A stretch of DNA of 64,000 bases from Pseudomonadota bacterium (GTDB lineage Bacteria > Pseudomonadota > Alphaproteobacteria > Rhizobiales > Hyphomicrobiaceae). Under the pieces are notes generated by a model. That model was not told the DNA's origin. It saw only the letters and a list, made by a program, of their open reading frames with translations, and did not search any database. The position numbers were made by a program, and so were the translations under genes. The stretch's first letter is position 1, and each line of letters starts with the position of its first letter. Shown piece after piece: positions 7,944 to 16,815 of this stretch. The DNA is taken from NCBI GenBank assembly GCA_023412805.1, contig JAEZRM010000149.1, forward strand, positions 118,702 to 182,701. Reading direction: 5' to 3'.

Positions 7944-9962
7944 ATGTTCAAGAAAATCCTCATCGCCAACCGTGGCGAAATCGCCTGCCGCGTCATCAAG
8001 ACCGCCCGGCGGATGGGGATCAAGACTGTCGCGGTCTATTCCGACGCGGATGCCCAGGCCATGCATGTGGAGATGGCCGACGAAGCCGTGCACATCGGTC
8101 CTCCGGCGGCGGCGCAGTCCTATCTGCTGATCGACAAGATCATTGCGGCGTGCAAGGCGACCGGCGCCGAGGCCGTACATCCGGGCTACGGCTTTCTCTC
8201 CGAGCGCGAGGCGTTCCCGATCGCGCTTGCCAAGGAAGGCATCGTCTTCATCGGGCCGAACCCCGGCGCGATCGCGGCCATGGGCGACAAGATCGAGTCG
8301 AAGAAGGCGGCGGCCGCTGCCAAGGTTTCGACTGTCCCCGGTCATCTCGGCGAGATCGCAAATCCCGCGGAAGCCGTGAAGATTGCCGAGCAGATCGGCT
8401 ACCCGGTGATGATCAAGGCGTCGGCCGGCGGTGGCGGCAAGGGCATGCGTATCGCCTACAGTCGCAAGGAGTGCGAGGAGGGTTTCGCGCTTGCGCGATC
8501 GGAGGCGAAGTCGTCGTTCGGTGACGATCGCGTGTTCATCGAGAAGTTCATCGAGAACCCGCGCCATATCGAGATCCAGGTGCTCGGCGACAAGCACGGC
8601 AACATCATCTATCTCGGTGAGCGCGAGTGTTCGATCCAGCGCCGCAACCAGAAGGTCATCGAGGAAGCGCCGTCGCCGCTACTCGACGAGAAGACGCGCA
8701 AGATCATGGGCGAGCAGGCCGTCGCGCTCGCCAAAGCCGTCGGTTACGACAGCGCCGGAACTGTCGAGTTCGTTGCCGGGCAGGATCGCTCTTTCTTCTT
8801 CCTCGAAATGAACACGCGCCTCCAGGTCGAGCATCCCGTGACCGAGATGGTCACCGGAATCGATCTCGTCGAGCAGATGATCCGGGTGGCTGCCGGCGAG
8901 AAGCTCGAAATCAAGCAGAAGGACGTGAAGCTCAACGGCTGGGCGGTCGAAAGCCGCATCTATGCCGAGGATCCCTTCCGTAACTTCCTGCCGTCGATCG
9001 GGCGCCTGACGCGCTACGTGCCGCCTGCCGAAGGCGAGGTTCATGGTGGTACGATCCGCAATGACACGGGTGTCGCCGAGGGTGGCGAGATCTCGATGTT
9101 CTACGACCCGATGATCGCCAAGCTTGTCACGCATGCGCCGACGCGTACGGGCGCCATCGATCTCCAGGCGCAGGCTCTCGATGCGTTCTATATCGACGGC
9201 ATTCAGCACAACATTCCATTCCTGACGGCGCTCATGCAGCATGAGCGCTGGCGTGAGGGACGGCTCTCGACAGGCTTCATCGCCGAGGAATACCCGAACG
9301 GTTTTGCGCCGCCCGTGGCCGATGGATATGGTCTCGGTATCCTGGCAGCCGTGGCGGCGTCGATCGACCACCTCAACAACACGCGGCGCCGGCACATCAC
9401 CGATCAGATGGGCGGCAAGCCGGTCTCCTTCGCCAAGCGGCGCGTGGTGCGCATCGGTAGCCGCGACGTGCATCTCGAAGTCGCGGGCGGAGGCGAAGCC
9501 CCCATCAAGGTCACCAAGGTCAATGGTGACGGCACGGTCGGTGCGCCGATCGAGGTGGTCTCCGAGTGGTGGCCAGGACAGCCCGTTTGGTCCGGCACGG
9601 TCGGCGGAGAGCGGGTCTCGGTGCAGGTGCGCCCGGTCCTCAATGGCGTTCGTCTTGCCTATCGTGGTGCCGCTGCTGACATCCGCGTCTTCACGGAGAG
9701 CGAAGCCACGCTCGCCGCGCTCATGCCCGAGAAGGTGGCAGCCGATACGTCCAAGCTCCTGCTCTGTCCGATGCCGGGCCTGGTGAAGGCCATTCACGTG
9801 CAGGCGGGACAGGAGGTGAAGGCCGGTGACGCCCTCGCGGTCGTCGAGGCCATGAAGATGGAGAACGTGCTTCGCGCCGAGCGCGATGGCTCCGTGAAGA
9901 AGGTCAATGCCAAGGCCGGCGACAGCTTGGCCGTCGACGCGGTGATCCTCGAATTCGCCTGA
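7944..9962 (+). CDS. pccA: propionyl-CoA (acyl-CoA) carboxylase, biotin-containing alpha subunit
   Basis: This 672-residue protein has a biotin carboxylase half beginning KILIANRGEIACR, with the ATP-grasp glycine loop KASAGGGGKGM and the catalytic EMNTRLQVEHPVTE. A linking domain follows, then a C-terminal biotinyl domain with AMKMEN (biotinylated Lys 638). That fused arrangement fits PccA of propionyl-CoA carboxylase, which makes methylmalonyl-CoA. The separate AccB and AccC proteins encoded nearby serve fatty acid synthesis. The beta subunit (pccB) is not in the window. Methylmalonyl-CoA mutase, the last enzyme of the route, is encoded 7 kb downstream. Confidence 0.93.
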   Translation: MFKKILIANRGEIACRVIKTARRMGIKTVAVYSDADAQAMHVEMADEAVHIGPPAAAQSYLLIDKIIAACKATGAEAVHPGYGFLSEREAFPIALAKEGIVFIGPNPGAIAAMGDKIESKKAAAAAKVSTVPGHLGEIANPAEAVKIAEQIGYPVMIKASAGGGGKGMRIAYSRKECEEGFALARSEAKSSFGDDRVFIEKFIENPRHIEIQVLGDKHGNIIYLGERECSIQRRNQKVIEEAPSPLLDEKTRKIMGEQAVALAKAVGYDSAGTVEFVAGQDRSFFFLEMNTRLQVEHPVTEMVTGIDLVEQMIRVAAGEKLEIKQKDVKLNGWAVESRIYAEDPFRNFLPSIGRLTRYVPPAEGEVHGGTIRNDTGVAEGGEISMFYDPMIAKLVTHAPTRTGAIDLQAQALDAFYIDGIQHNIPFLTALMQHERWREGRLSTGFIAEEYPNGFAPPVADGYGLGILAAVAASIDHLNNTRRRHITDQMGGKPVSFAKRRVVRIGSRDVHLEVAGGGEAPIKVTKVNGDGTVGAPIEVVSEWWPGQPVWSGTVGGERVSVQVRPVLNGVRLAYRGAAADIRVFTESEATLAALMPEKVAADTSKLLLCPMPGLVKAIHVQAGQEVKAGDALAVVEAMKMENVLRAERDGSVKKVNAKAGDSLAVDAVILEFA

Positions 9963-10136
9963 GGCTCGGCGCTTCGCCACCGATCGGTCGTCGGGTACGC
10001 TTCCTGCAATGTGCTGAATTTATCACGTCGCCGACATAAGTTGTGTACGGCGCTGGCCGCTGCCTTGCGTGGCTGCCGGCATTGTTGCGACAACTTCCGT
10101 ATGTGGTGAGGTATTGCGTGCTGCGGGGTATTGAGT

Positions 10137-10994
10137 ATGTCCGAGTTCAGTCGGCGGGAATCCGTTCGACCAGATGCGCGTCTTAGCCGGCGCAGCCTGA
10201 TTGCGGCAGCCGGTATACTTGCGGCGCTTGGCCCGGGTGCGGCCAGCAAGGCTGTCGCATTCTCCAAATCCAAACCCACCAAGATCAAATGGGAAGGCGG
10301 AGACCCGTCGCAATGGCACGACGGGGAGTACGATTGCCCCAAGAAATGCGCGATCTGCTTTGTGCGCGGCACGCGGCTGCTGACGCCGAGCGGTGAGGTG
10401 GCGATCGAGGATTTGAAGATTGGCGACCTGCTCGTGACCGAGAGCGGCGCCATCCGGCCAATCCGTTGGATCGGCAGGATGTCATTCGAGCGTGGCGAGG
10501 AAGGTACTTGGGCCGATGAGGTCCGTCCTGTTCGTGTCGCGCGCGACGCACTCGGCGCCGGCATCCCGCATCGGGATCTCTATGTTTCACGTGCGCACAT
10601 GATCCATCTGAATGGTCTGCTCGTGCCGGTCGGCGATCTGATCAATGGCCGAACGATCGCATATGCGGACGTGGATACGGATCGGCTCGAATACTTCCAC
10701 GTCGAATTCGAGACGCATGACGTCGTGGTAGCCGAGGGCGCGCCTTGTGAGAGTCTGCGGCTCTCACCTCGGCATCTAGCGTCGTTCGACAATCACGAAG
10801 AATACGTGACCCTCTTTGGTCAGCCTCTCCATCAGGTGGCGGCGTGCGCGCCCACGGCGTCGTTCAACGGTGGCCGCAGCGAACTTAAATCGCGTCTGAG
10901 AAGCGTACTGGCGCCAGTGATCGATATTCGCCATCCGATGGATGTGGTGCGCGACGAAATCGAAGCGCGGGCCTGGCTATCCAAGGTGGCCTGA
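10137..10994 (+). CDS. Tat-exported Hint-domain protein
   Basis: This 285-residue protein begins with a probable twin-arginine signal (LSRRSLIAAAGILAAL). After a short linker the sequence CFVRGTRLLTPSGEVAIEDL, followed by the KIGDLLVT strand, is a Hint (Hedgehog/intein) start: a Cys followed by the hallmark GT..LTP..E..IEDL pattern. A later block (YVSRAHMIHLNG) matches the second Hint strand-loop with its His. Inteins use this fold to cleave and ligate; here there are no flanking exteins, so it may process itself or act as a partial Hint_2 domain. It stands alone and converges on accC. Confidence 0.8.
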   Translation: MSEFSRRESVRPDARLSRRSLIAAAGILAALGPGAASKAVAFSKSKPTKIKWEGGDPSQWHDGEYDCPKKCAICFVRGTRLLTPSGEVAIEDLKIGDLLVTESGAIRPIRWIGRMSFERGEEGTWADEVRPVRVARDALGAGIPHRDLYVSRAHMIHLNGLLVPVGDLINGRTIAYADVDTDRLEYFHVEFETHDVVVAEGAPCESLRLSPRHLASFDNHEEYVTLFGQPLHQVAACAPTASFNGGRSELKSRLRSVLAPVIDIRHPMDVVRDEIEARAWLSKVA

Positions 10995-11079
10995 GTTGCC
11001 CATTAAAGCAGGAAGTGTGCGCGCGCCGGCCTCTCGTGCCGACGCATTTGCTTTTCGCGGCGCCGCGCTGGGGCGACCG

Positions 11080-12426
11080 TCAACCCTCGCCCTGGCTCAG
11101 GTAGCGTTCGAGCCAGTGGATGTCATAGAGCCCATTCGCAATGTCGGGATGGCGGCACAGCTCCGAGAAGAGCGGAATCGTCGTCTCGATGCCGTCGATC
11201 ACGAACTCCGAGAGGCAGCGCCGCAGCCGCATGAGGCACTCGTTGCGGTTCTTGCCGTGCACGATAAGCTTGCCGATGAGGCTGTCGTAGTTCGGCGGGA
11301 TGCGGTAGCCCTGATACACGCCTGAATCGACACGCACGCCGAGACCGCCCGGCGGATGCCAGTACGTGATCTTGCCGGGCGATGGGCGGAAGTTCTTCGG
11401 GTTCTCGGCGTTGATCCGGCACTCGATGGCGTGGCCGGAGAAGGTGACCTCCTCCTGCGTCACCGACAGCGAGCCGCCGGAAGCAATGCGGATCTGCTCG
11501 AGCACGAGATCGAGGCCGGTGATCTTCTCGGTGACCGGATGCTCCACCTGAAGGCGCGAATTCATCTCTATGAAGTAGAACTCGCCGTCCTCGTAAAGGA
11601 ACTCGACGGTACCGGCGCCGCGGTACTTGAGCTTCTTCATCGCGTTCGCGACGGTCATACCGATTTTCTTGCGCTGCTCGGCATTGAGCGCCGGCGATGG
11701 CGCCTCTTCGAGCACCTTCTGATGGCGGCGCTGGAGCGAGCAATCGCGCTCGCCGAGATGAATTGCATTGCCCTTGCCGTCACCGAAGACCTGGATTTCG
11801 ATGTGACGCGGATGGGTCAGGTACTTCTCGATATAGACGCTGTCGTCGCCGAACGCGGCTTTGGCCTCGGCCCGCGCGGTCCTGAAGGCGACCTCGAGGT
11901 CCTGTTCCGAGCGGGCGACCTTCATGCCGCGCCCGCCACCGCCTGCCGCCGCCTTGATCAGTACGGGAAAGCCCATGGACTTCGCGATGCGCAGCGCTTC
12001 GACCTCGTTGGCGACACCACCGTCGGAGCCCGGCACGACCGGAATACCGAGGCGCTTGGCTGTTTCCTTGGCTTCGATCTTGTCACCCATGATCCGAATG
12101 TGCTCGGATGTCGGGCCGATGAAGGTGATGTCGTGCTCCTCAAGAATTTCGGCGAAGCGCGCGTTCTCGGAGAGGAAGCCGTAACCGGGATGGATTGCAT
12201 CTGCGCCGGTGATCTCGCAGGCAGCGAGCAGGCGCGGGATGTTGAGGTAGCTTTCGGATGCTGGCGGCGGTCCGATGCAGACGCTCTCGTCGGCGAGGCG
12301 CACGTGCATCGCATCGGCATCGGCGGTCGAATGAACGGCGACCGTCGCGATGCCCAGCTCCTTGCAGGCGCGCTGTATCCGAAGCGCGATCTCGCCGCGA
12401 TTGGCGATCAGAACCTTGTCGAACAT
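11080..12426 (-). CDS. accC: acetyl-CoA carboxylase, biotin carboxylase subunit
   Basis: This 448-residue protein begins MFDKVLIANRGEIALR. It has the ATP-grasp loop KAAAGGGGRGMKV and the catalytic EMNSRLQVEHPVTE. The length is normal for AccC and there is no biotinyl domain, which separates it from PccA. It carboxylates the biotin on AccB using ATP and bicarbonate, the first step toward malonyl-CoA for fatty acid synthesis. I reject an upstream ATG at 12462 because family members begin at MFDKVLI. The gene is 73 bases downstream of accB in the conserved aroQ-accB-accC order. Confidence 0.96.
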   Translation of the reverse strand: MFDKVLIANRGEIALRIQRACKELGIATVAVHSTADADAMHVRLADESVCIGPPPASESYLNIPRLLAACEITGADAIHPGYGFLSENARFAEILEEHDITFIGPTSEHIRIMGDKIEAKETAKRLGIPVVPGSDGGVANEVEALRIAKSMGFPVLIKAAAGGGGRGMKVARSEQDLEVAFRTARAEAKAAFGDDSVYIEKYLTHPRHIEIQVFGDGKGNAIHLGERDCSLQRRHQKVLEEAPSPALNAEQRKKIGMTVANAMKKLKYRGAGTVEFLYEDGEFYFIEMNSRLQVEHPVTEKITGLDLVLEQIRIASGGSLSVTQEEVTFSGHAIECRINAENPKNFRPSPGKITYWHPPGGLGVRVDSGVYQGYRIPPNYDSLIGKLIVHGKNRNECLMRLRRCLSEFVIDGIETTIPLFSELCRHPDIANGLYDIHWLERYLSQGEG

Positions 12427-12499
12427 ACGTCGTCCTCGTCGCGCATCGCCCAGAGGCATCAAGGGCGGACAGCGCCCCGCCGCGGCGCCCGAAGCGCTG

Positions 12500-12991
12500 C
12501 TATTCGATGATGACCAGAGGCTCGCCGAACTCGACGGGCTGGCCGTTTTCGATCAGGATTTCCTTGACCACGCCCGAGCGCGGCGCTGGGATGTGGTTCA
12601 TGGTCTTCATGGCTTCGATGATCAGCAACGTCTGGCCCTGCGTGACGCGCGTGCCGATATCGATGAACACCGGCGCGCCGGGCTCGGGCGCGCGGTAGGC
12701 CGTGCCAACCATAGGCGACTTCACGCAGCCAGGATGATTGGCCGGATCGGGGCCGGCGGGCGCGGCTGCCGGAGTGCCCGGCCCGGCCGACGAGCTCAGG
12801 GCCGACGCGGGTGCCGCAGCGGGGACACCCACCGCGTAGGAAGCCGGCGCTACGGCGTGCCGCGCGACCCGTACCTTGAGGTCGTCCTTCTCGATCTCGA
12901 TTTCGGTGAGACCGGTTTCGTTGAGGAGCTGCGCGAGATCCCTGATCAGTCCCTTGTCGAGGGCTTCACGGTCCTTGTTTTCCTTGGCCAT
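12500..12991 (-). CDS. accB: acetyl-CoA carboxylase, biotin carboxyl carrier protein
   Basis: The protein has 163 residues: a charged N-terminus (LIRDLAQLLNETGLTEIEIE), an Ala/Pro-rich flexible linker, and a C-terminal biotinyl domain with EAMKTMN (biotin on Lys 129). This is the usual BCCP layout and length. It carries the carboxybiotin between AccC and the carboxyltransferase. It sits between aroQ, whose stop lies 38 bases before the accB start, and accC, and is almost certainly co-transcribed with both. Confidence 0.96.
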   Translation of the reverse strand: MAKENKDREALDKGLIRDLAQLLNETGLTEIEIEKDDLKVRVARHAVAPASYAVGVPAAAPASALSSSAGPGTPAAAPAGPDPANHPGCVKSPMVGTAYRAPEPGAPVFIDIGTRVTQGQTLLIIEAMKTMNHIPAPRSGVVKEILIENGQPVEFGEPLVIIE

Positions 12992-13029
12992 GCTTTGGGT
13001 CCGCAGGTTGTGGTCAGATGTGGCGCCGG

Positions 13030-13482
13030 TCAGCTTTTCACGGCAGCGCTGAGGCGCGCGTGCAATCCGTCGAGCGCAAGAAGATAGCCTTTGGGTCCGA
13101 AACCGCAGAGGACGCCGAACGCCGCCGGCGAAACATACGAGTGGTGACGAAACGGCTCGCGGCGGAAGATATTGGAGAGGTGAACCTCGACGACGGGCAC
13201 TTCGGCGGCGGTGAGCGCATCCAGGATGGCAACGGACGTGTGTGTGTAGGCGCCGGCGTTGATAAGAATGCCGCTTGCCGCTGTGCGCGCTTCCTGGATC
13301 CAGGTGACGAGCTCGCCCTCGCTATTGGTCTGGCGGAAGCTCACCGTCAGGCCGAGGCCGCGGGCGTGGTCCTCGACCATCCGGCGAACGTCGTCCAGTG
13401 TTTCCGAGCCATAGATGTGCGGTTCGCGCAGCCCCAGCATATTGAGGTTGGGCCCGTTCAGCACGTAGACCGGCTTCACCAT
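13030..13482 (-). CDS. aroQ: type II 3-dehydroquinate dehydratase
   Basis: This 150-residue protein has the size and motifs of type II dehydroquinases: VLNGPNLNMLGLREP near the N-terminus with the catalytic Tyr in HIYGSETL, the flexible-loop Arg in SFRQTNSEGE, INAGAYTHTSVA, and VEVHLSNIFRREPFRHHS with the active-site His. It removes water from 3-dehydroquinate in the shikimate pathway. It is the first gene of the aroQ-accB-accC operon, an arrangement widespread in proteobacteria. Confidence 0.95.
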   Translation of the reverse strand: MVKPVYVLNGPNLNMLGLREPHIYGSETLDDVRRMVEDHARGLGLTVSFRQTNSEGELVTWIQEARTAASGILINAGAYTHTSVAILDALTAAEVPVVEVHLSNIFRREPFRHHSYVSPAAFGVLCGFGPKGYLLALDGLHARLSAAVKS

Positions 13483-13691
13483 TCCCTCGCCTTCTAAATC
13501 GCCCGTTCCTCGCAGCAGCCGCCATCGGGCCTGTCCCGGCAGCGCTCAGCACATTGCATTCTCGTTAGAGCCAGCGTTCGTCTACCAGCTAATTCGGCAG
13601 TGCGATAGAGCGGGTTGTGGAGCGTTTGAGCCCGTTTGGCGCATGGTGGAGCCCGATATCCGTAGGACTTCAGCAGTCTATGCAAGTCGAA

Positions 13692-13719
13692 GCCCGCGCG
13701 GCGAGAAGCACGCGCGGGC
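13692..13719 (-). terminator. GC-rich hairpin downstream of the DsbA-like gene
   Basis: Perfect 9-bp arms (GCCCGCGCG and CGCGCGGGC) enclose a 10-nt loop, 33 bases beyond the stop of the DsbA-like gene. No U tract follows on the reverse strand, so termination is plausible but not proven. Confidence 0.45.
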
Positions 13720-13751
13720 CTATAGAATACCGTAAGTTGGCTAAACGCCGC

Positions 13752-14600
13752 TCAGCAGACCTTGCAACCGCCTTCCTTGCGGATGTCGGCGATGTGCTGT
13801 CCCATGATCTCCTGAAGGTTCTGCGGAGCACCTGCGATAGCGCGATCGCCGACAAGGAAGTGCGGTGTTCCCTGGATGCCCATCGACTGCGCCAGTTCGC
13901 GTACGCGGCCGATCTCTTGCGTCACCGCATCGCTCTTCATGTCGGCCTTCAGCTTGGCCATGTCGAGGCCGGCCTTTTCGGCGGCGGCAAGAGCGGTCTG
14001 CTCATTGGCCTGGCCGCGCATGGTCAGAAGGGCGCGATGCACCTCCCAGTATTTGCCTTGCGCCTTGGCCGCGAGGGCCACGCGTGCCGCTTCCTCGGAG
14101 CCCTTCGAGAGGATCGGCAGCTCCTTGAGTACGAGCTTCACCTTCGTATCCTTCTCGATCACCTTGGCGAGGTCGGTGAAGGCGCGTTTGCAGTAGCCGC
14201 AGTTGTAGTCGAAGAACTCGACGACCGTAACGTCACCCTGCGCGTTGCCGGCAACAGGAGCGCCGGGGCTGCGGTAGATCTCCTCCGCCTGGGCCTGGAT
14301 CGCCACCTGCAGACGCTTCGCCTGGATTTCCTCCATGCGGGCTTCGAGCGCGCTCTGCACCTCGAGGAAAACCTCGGGATTCGCGATCAGATAGTCCTTG
14401 ATGATCGCCTCGATGGCTTTCTTCTGCTCGGGCGAGAATGCATCAGCGGCTTTCGCGCCGGCCTCGGGTGTCGCGGCCTGGGCGAGGCGGATCGGCGTCT
14501 CCGCCAATGGCGCAGTCGCAGGCGAAAGCAAGGCAGCAGCCATGGCCAATGCAGCAAGGCCGGTCAGGCGGCGACCTTTGCCGCGCAGGAAAGTGGTCAT
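13752..14600 (-). CDS. DsbA-family thiol-disulfide oxidoreductase
   Basis: This 282-residue protein starts with a cleavable signal (hydrophobic LAALAMAAALLSPATA). A helical N-terminal extension (about 55-110) precedes a thioredoxin fold with the redox centre CGYC (C134-C137) and a cis-proline loop in GIQGTPHFLVG. The extension resembles ScsC/Com1-type members (COG1651), which can oligomerise and isomerise disulfides. An oddity is the C-terminus, GGCKVC, which supplies a second CxxC pair at residues 279-282. It acts in the periplasm. The M48 peptidase gene lies 42 bases upstream on the same strand, suggesting an envelope-quality operon. Confidence 0.9.
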   Translation of the reverse strand: MTTFLRGKGRRLTGLAALAMAAALLSPATAPLAETPIRLAQAATPEAGAKAADAFSPEQKKAIEAIIKDYLIANPEVFLEVQSALEARMEEIQAKRLQVAIQAQAEEIYRSPGAPVAGNAQGDVTVVEFFDYNCGYCKRAFTDLAKVIEKDTKVKLVLKELPILSKGSEEAARVALAAKAQGKYWEVHRALLTMRGQANEQTALAAAEKAGLDMAKLKADMKSDAVTQEIGRVRELAQSMGIQGTPHFLVGDRAIAGAPQNLQEIMGQHIADIRKEGGCKVC

Positions 14601-14642
14601 AGAGAAGCGCTCCTAGGCGTCCAGCAGGGCTCGGTTATAGCT

Positions 14643-15938
14643 TCAGCCGGGAATTTTGAAACTCACGATATCGCCAGCTCGGATCCAGTTGGGTGACCCG
14701 CTCTTGAGGCGCGGCTGGGCACGTTTGGCGAAAATCTGGGCCTGTTTGAGGTCGCCTTCGAGAAAAAGAGCCTCGGCAGTCGACAGATCGGCCTCCGGCA
14801 GCCGGTTCTGCTTGTAAAATGCGTTGGCAAGAACCCTGTAGGCCTGCGGATTGGGATCCTGGATGAGTGATCTGCGGGCAAGGCTAATGATCTCGTCGAT
14901 ATTGCGGTCATCGGCAGTGACCATGGCCTGGGCCAGGCGAACGCTGATCAAGGGGGCGTTCGGGCCTGCGAGCTGGGCCGCACGCCTCAGGATCGGCACG
15001 GCTTCGCGCGACTTCCCGGAGCGCATGAGGAAGTCGGCTTTGACCTCGTGAAAATACGGATTGTTCGGCTGCTCTTTGATGAGTGCATCGACGAGCGGGA
15101 TCGCGCGATCCGCGCCGCTCATAAAGTATGTGCCGATGGCACGCCCGTAACGCGCCGGCAGCGACTGATCGGATTGCGGGTAGCGGTTGAAGACGATTTG
15201 CGGGCGATCCAGGTAGCCCGAGATCTTCGCCCGCATCATGTCATGGCGTAGCTGAAGCGGCGCGGGGTCGCGGGTATTCCAGTGAGGGCTCGCCTCGGCC
15301 GCGCGGCGGATCTGCGTGAGGCGGTCCGCGGCGAACGGATGCGTGCGCGCAAACAAGCTCTGCGGCGTGCGCTGTAGCGTGAAGGTCTCCTCTTGAGCGA
15401 AGCGCTCGAAGGTCTCGATCATGCCGCGCGTCGACTGCTTCGTCGCATTGAGGTAGCGCATTCCCGCCTGATCGGCGACGAGCTCGTTACCTCGCATCTG
15501 ACCGAGCATCACGCCGACGAAGAGGAACTGCGACAGAAAGCCACGCGTGGGATCGGCGGCGATTTTCGAGCGCAGATCGGAGAGATGCGCGTTGGCGATG
15601 TGTCCGGCCTCGTGAGCAATGACGCCGATGACCTGATTGGGCGTCTCCGACACCTGAAGGGCGCCGGTGTGGATGAACACGTTGCGGCCGTCGAGCACGA
15701 AGGCGTTGAAGGCCTCGTGCCGGATGATGCGCATGGTGATGCGGCCGGTGCCGAGGCCGGCCGCGCGAAAGATCGGTTGAGCATAGTCACTTAGGAGTTG
15801 CTCGATCTCGGTATCGCGAATGAAGCTCAGGCCCTGGGATTGTGCGGGGCGCGCGGTCGCGCAGAGGGCCACAGCCAGCGCGAGGGCTGCTGCCGCCAGT
15901 CCGCTCTGCCAGGCCCGGAATTTCGGGTGATTCGTCAT
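14643..15938 (-). CDS. M48-family metalloprotease with TPR repeats (BepA-like)
   Basis: This 431-residue exported protein has an N-terminal signal (LAAAALALAVALCATARPAQS). The zinc site HEAGH (H109, E110, H113) and a downstream Glu in GNELVADQAG give the gluzincin pattern. The C-terminal half is helical and TPR-like (PNAPLISVRLAQAM, NPQAYRVLANAFYKQ). This layout matches YfgC/BepA, a periplasmic protease that assists or removes outer-membrane proteins such as LptD. It lies directly upstream of the DsbA-like gene, which fits a shared role in envelope protein folding. Confidence 0.9.
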   Translation of the reverse strand: MTNHPKFRAWQSGLAAAALALAVALCATARPAQSQGLSFIRDTEIEQLLSDYAQPIFRAAGLGTGRITMRIIRHEAFNAFVLDGRNVFIHTGALQVSETPNQVIGVIAHEAGHIANAHLSDLRSKIAADPTRGFLSQFLFVGVMLGQMRGNELVADQAGMRYLNATKQSTRGMIETFERFAQEETFTLQRTPQSLFARTHPFAADRLTQIRRAAEASPHWNTRDPAPLQLRHDMMRAKISGYLDRPQIVFNRYPQSDQSLPARYGRAIGTYFMSGADRAIPLVDALIKEQPNNPYFHEVKADFLMRSGKSREAVPILRRAAQLAGPNAPLISVRLAQAMVTADDRNIDEIISLARRSLIQDPNPQAYRVLANAFYKQNRLPEADLSTAEALFLEGDLKQAQIFAKRAQPRLKSGSPNWIRAGDIVSFKIPG

Positions 15939-16113
15939 GGAGGATCTATGGCTCGCCTCTGTGACCCTAATATGCTGCGTGCAAGGTTAATGAGACGCCG
16001 GACGGGGGTCAACGCACCGGGTGTGCGCCTGTTCCCGGGGGCCATGATGTGCGTGCTGGACGGTCGCGGCCCTCCGGATAGGATATGTCGATGAAAATGC
16101 TTGGGAGGGTGCG

Positions 16114-16602
16114 ATGACGATGGCCGACAGCCTGCCCATGCTCGAGCGCCGCCGGATCGAGGCGACAATCCTCAAGCATGTCTATGACACGCTGGCGCAG
16201 AGGCACGGCAAGGAGGCTGCGGCGACTGCGATCGCCGAAGCGGTGCGTCGCTCATCCATTGAGCAGGCGCGTCAGCTCGCAGCGTCCGAGCCCGGTGGCG
16301 AGACGTCCATGCGCACATTTATCGATCGCCAGGCGCAGTGGCGGATGGGCGATGCGCTGAGGACCGAGACGCTGCACGAAAGCGATACCGAATTCGATTT
16401 CAATGTGACGCGCTGCCGTTATGCTGAGATGTACCGCGAGATGGGCCTCGGTGAGATCGGCCACCTGCTCTCCTGCCAGCGAGACGGGACGTTCTGCGAA
16501 GGCTATGACCCGCGCCTGAAAATGGAGCGGACGCAGACCATCATGCAGGGCGCGAGTCACTGCGATTTCCGATACCGCTGGGTCGAAGGCGAGGAAGTTT
16601 GA
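16114..16602 (+). CDS. L-2-amino-thiazoline-4-carboxylate hydrolase-like protein
   Basis: This 162-residue protein fits the ATC hydrolase family (PF14196). It has a helical N-terminus, then FNVTRCRYAEMYREMGLGEIGHLLSC in two parts (cysteine-containing core), RDGTFCEGYDPRLKM and a C-terminal CDFRYRW. Several conserved Cys, His and Glu residues are in place. The founding enzyme opens the thiazoline ring of ATC on the way to L-cysteine in Pseudomonas. Most relatives, including this one, have unknown substrates. GGGAGGG precedes the ATG. It stands 213 bases upstream of the mutase gene with no sign of linkage. Confidence 0.75.
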   Translation: MTMADSLPMLERRRIEATILKHVYDTLAQRHGKEAAATAIAEAVRRSSIEQARQLAASEPGGETSMRTFIDRQAQWRMGDALRTETLHESDTEFDFNVTRCRYAEMYREMGLGEIGHLLSCQRDGTFCEGYDPRLKMERTQTIMQGASHCDFRYRWVEGEEV

Positions 16603-16815
16603 GTTTGGACGACCGGCGACGGGAATGGCTGGCCTGAAGCCCGCGGTCCGCGCAGGTTGCCCGGCCATCCTCCGGGGTTGACCCGGCGGCCCGTTGGCGC
16701 GATTTTACAGTGGAATTTGATTGGTTAAGCAGCGACGCACCCTGAACTGTCCGGCGACAGATTTTGTCGCCCCGGCTCCGGGGCAGGTCAGCGCTTCCTT
16801 CGCCGAGGCCGCAGC

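Noticed and set aside
8679..9980. Long reverse-strand open frame (433 codons) across the 3' half of pccA
   Set aside because: It mirrors a conserved carboxylase gene in high-GC DNA; its translation is Arg/His/Leu-rich with no family motif.
16603..16815. Possible cobalamin riboswitch ahead of methylmalonyl-CoA mutase
   Set aside because: No B12-box-like sequence or conserved stem arrangement was seen.
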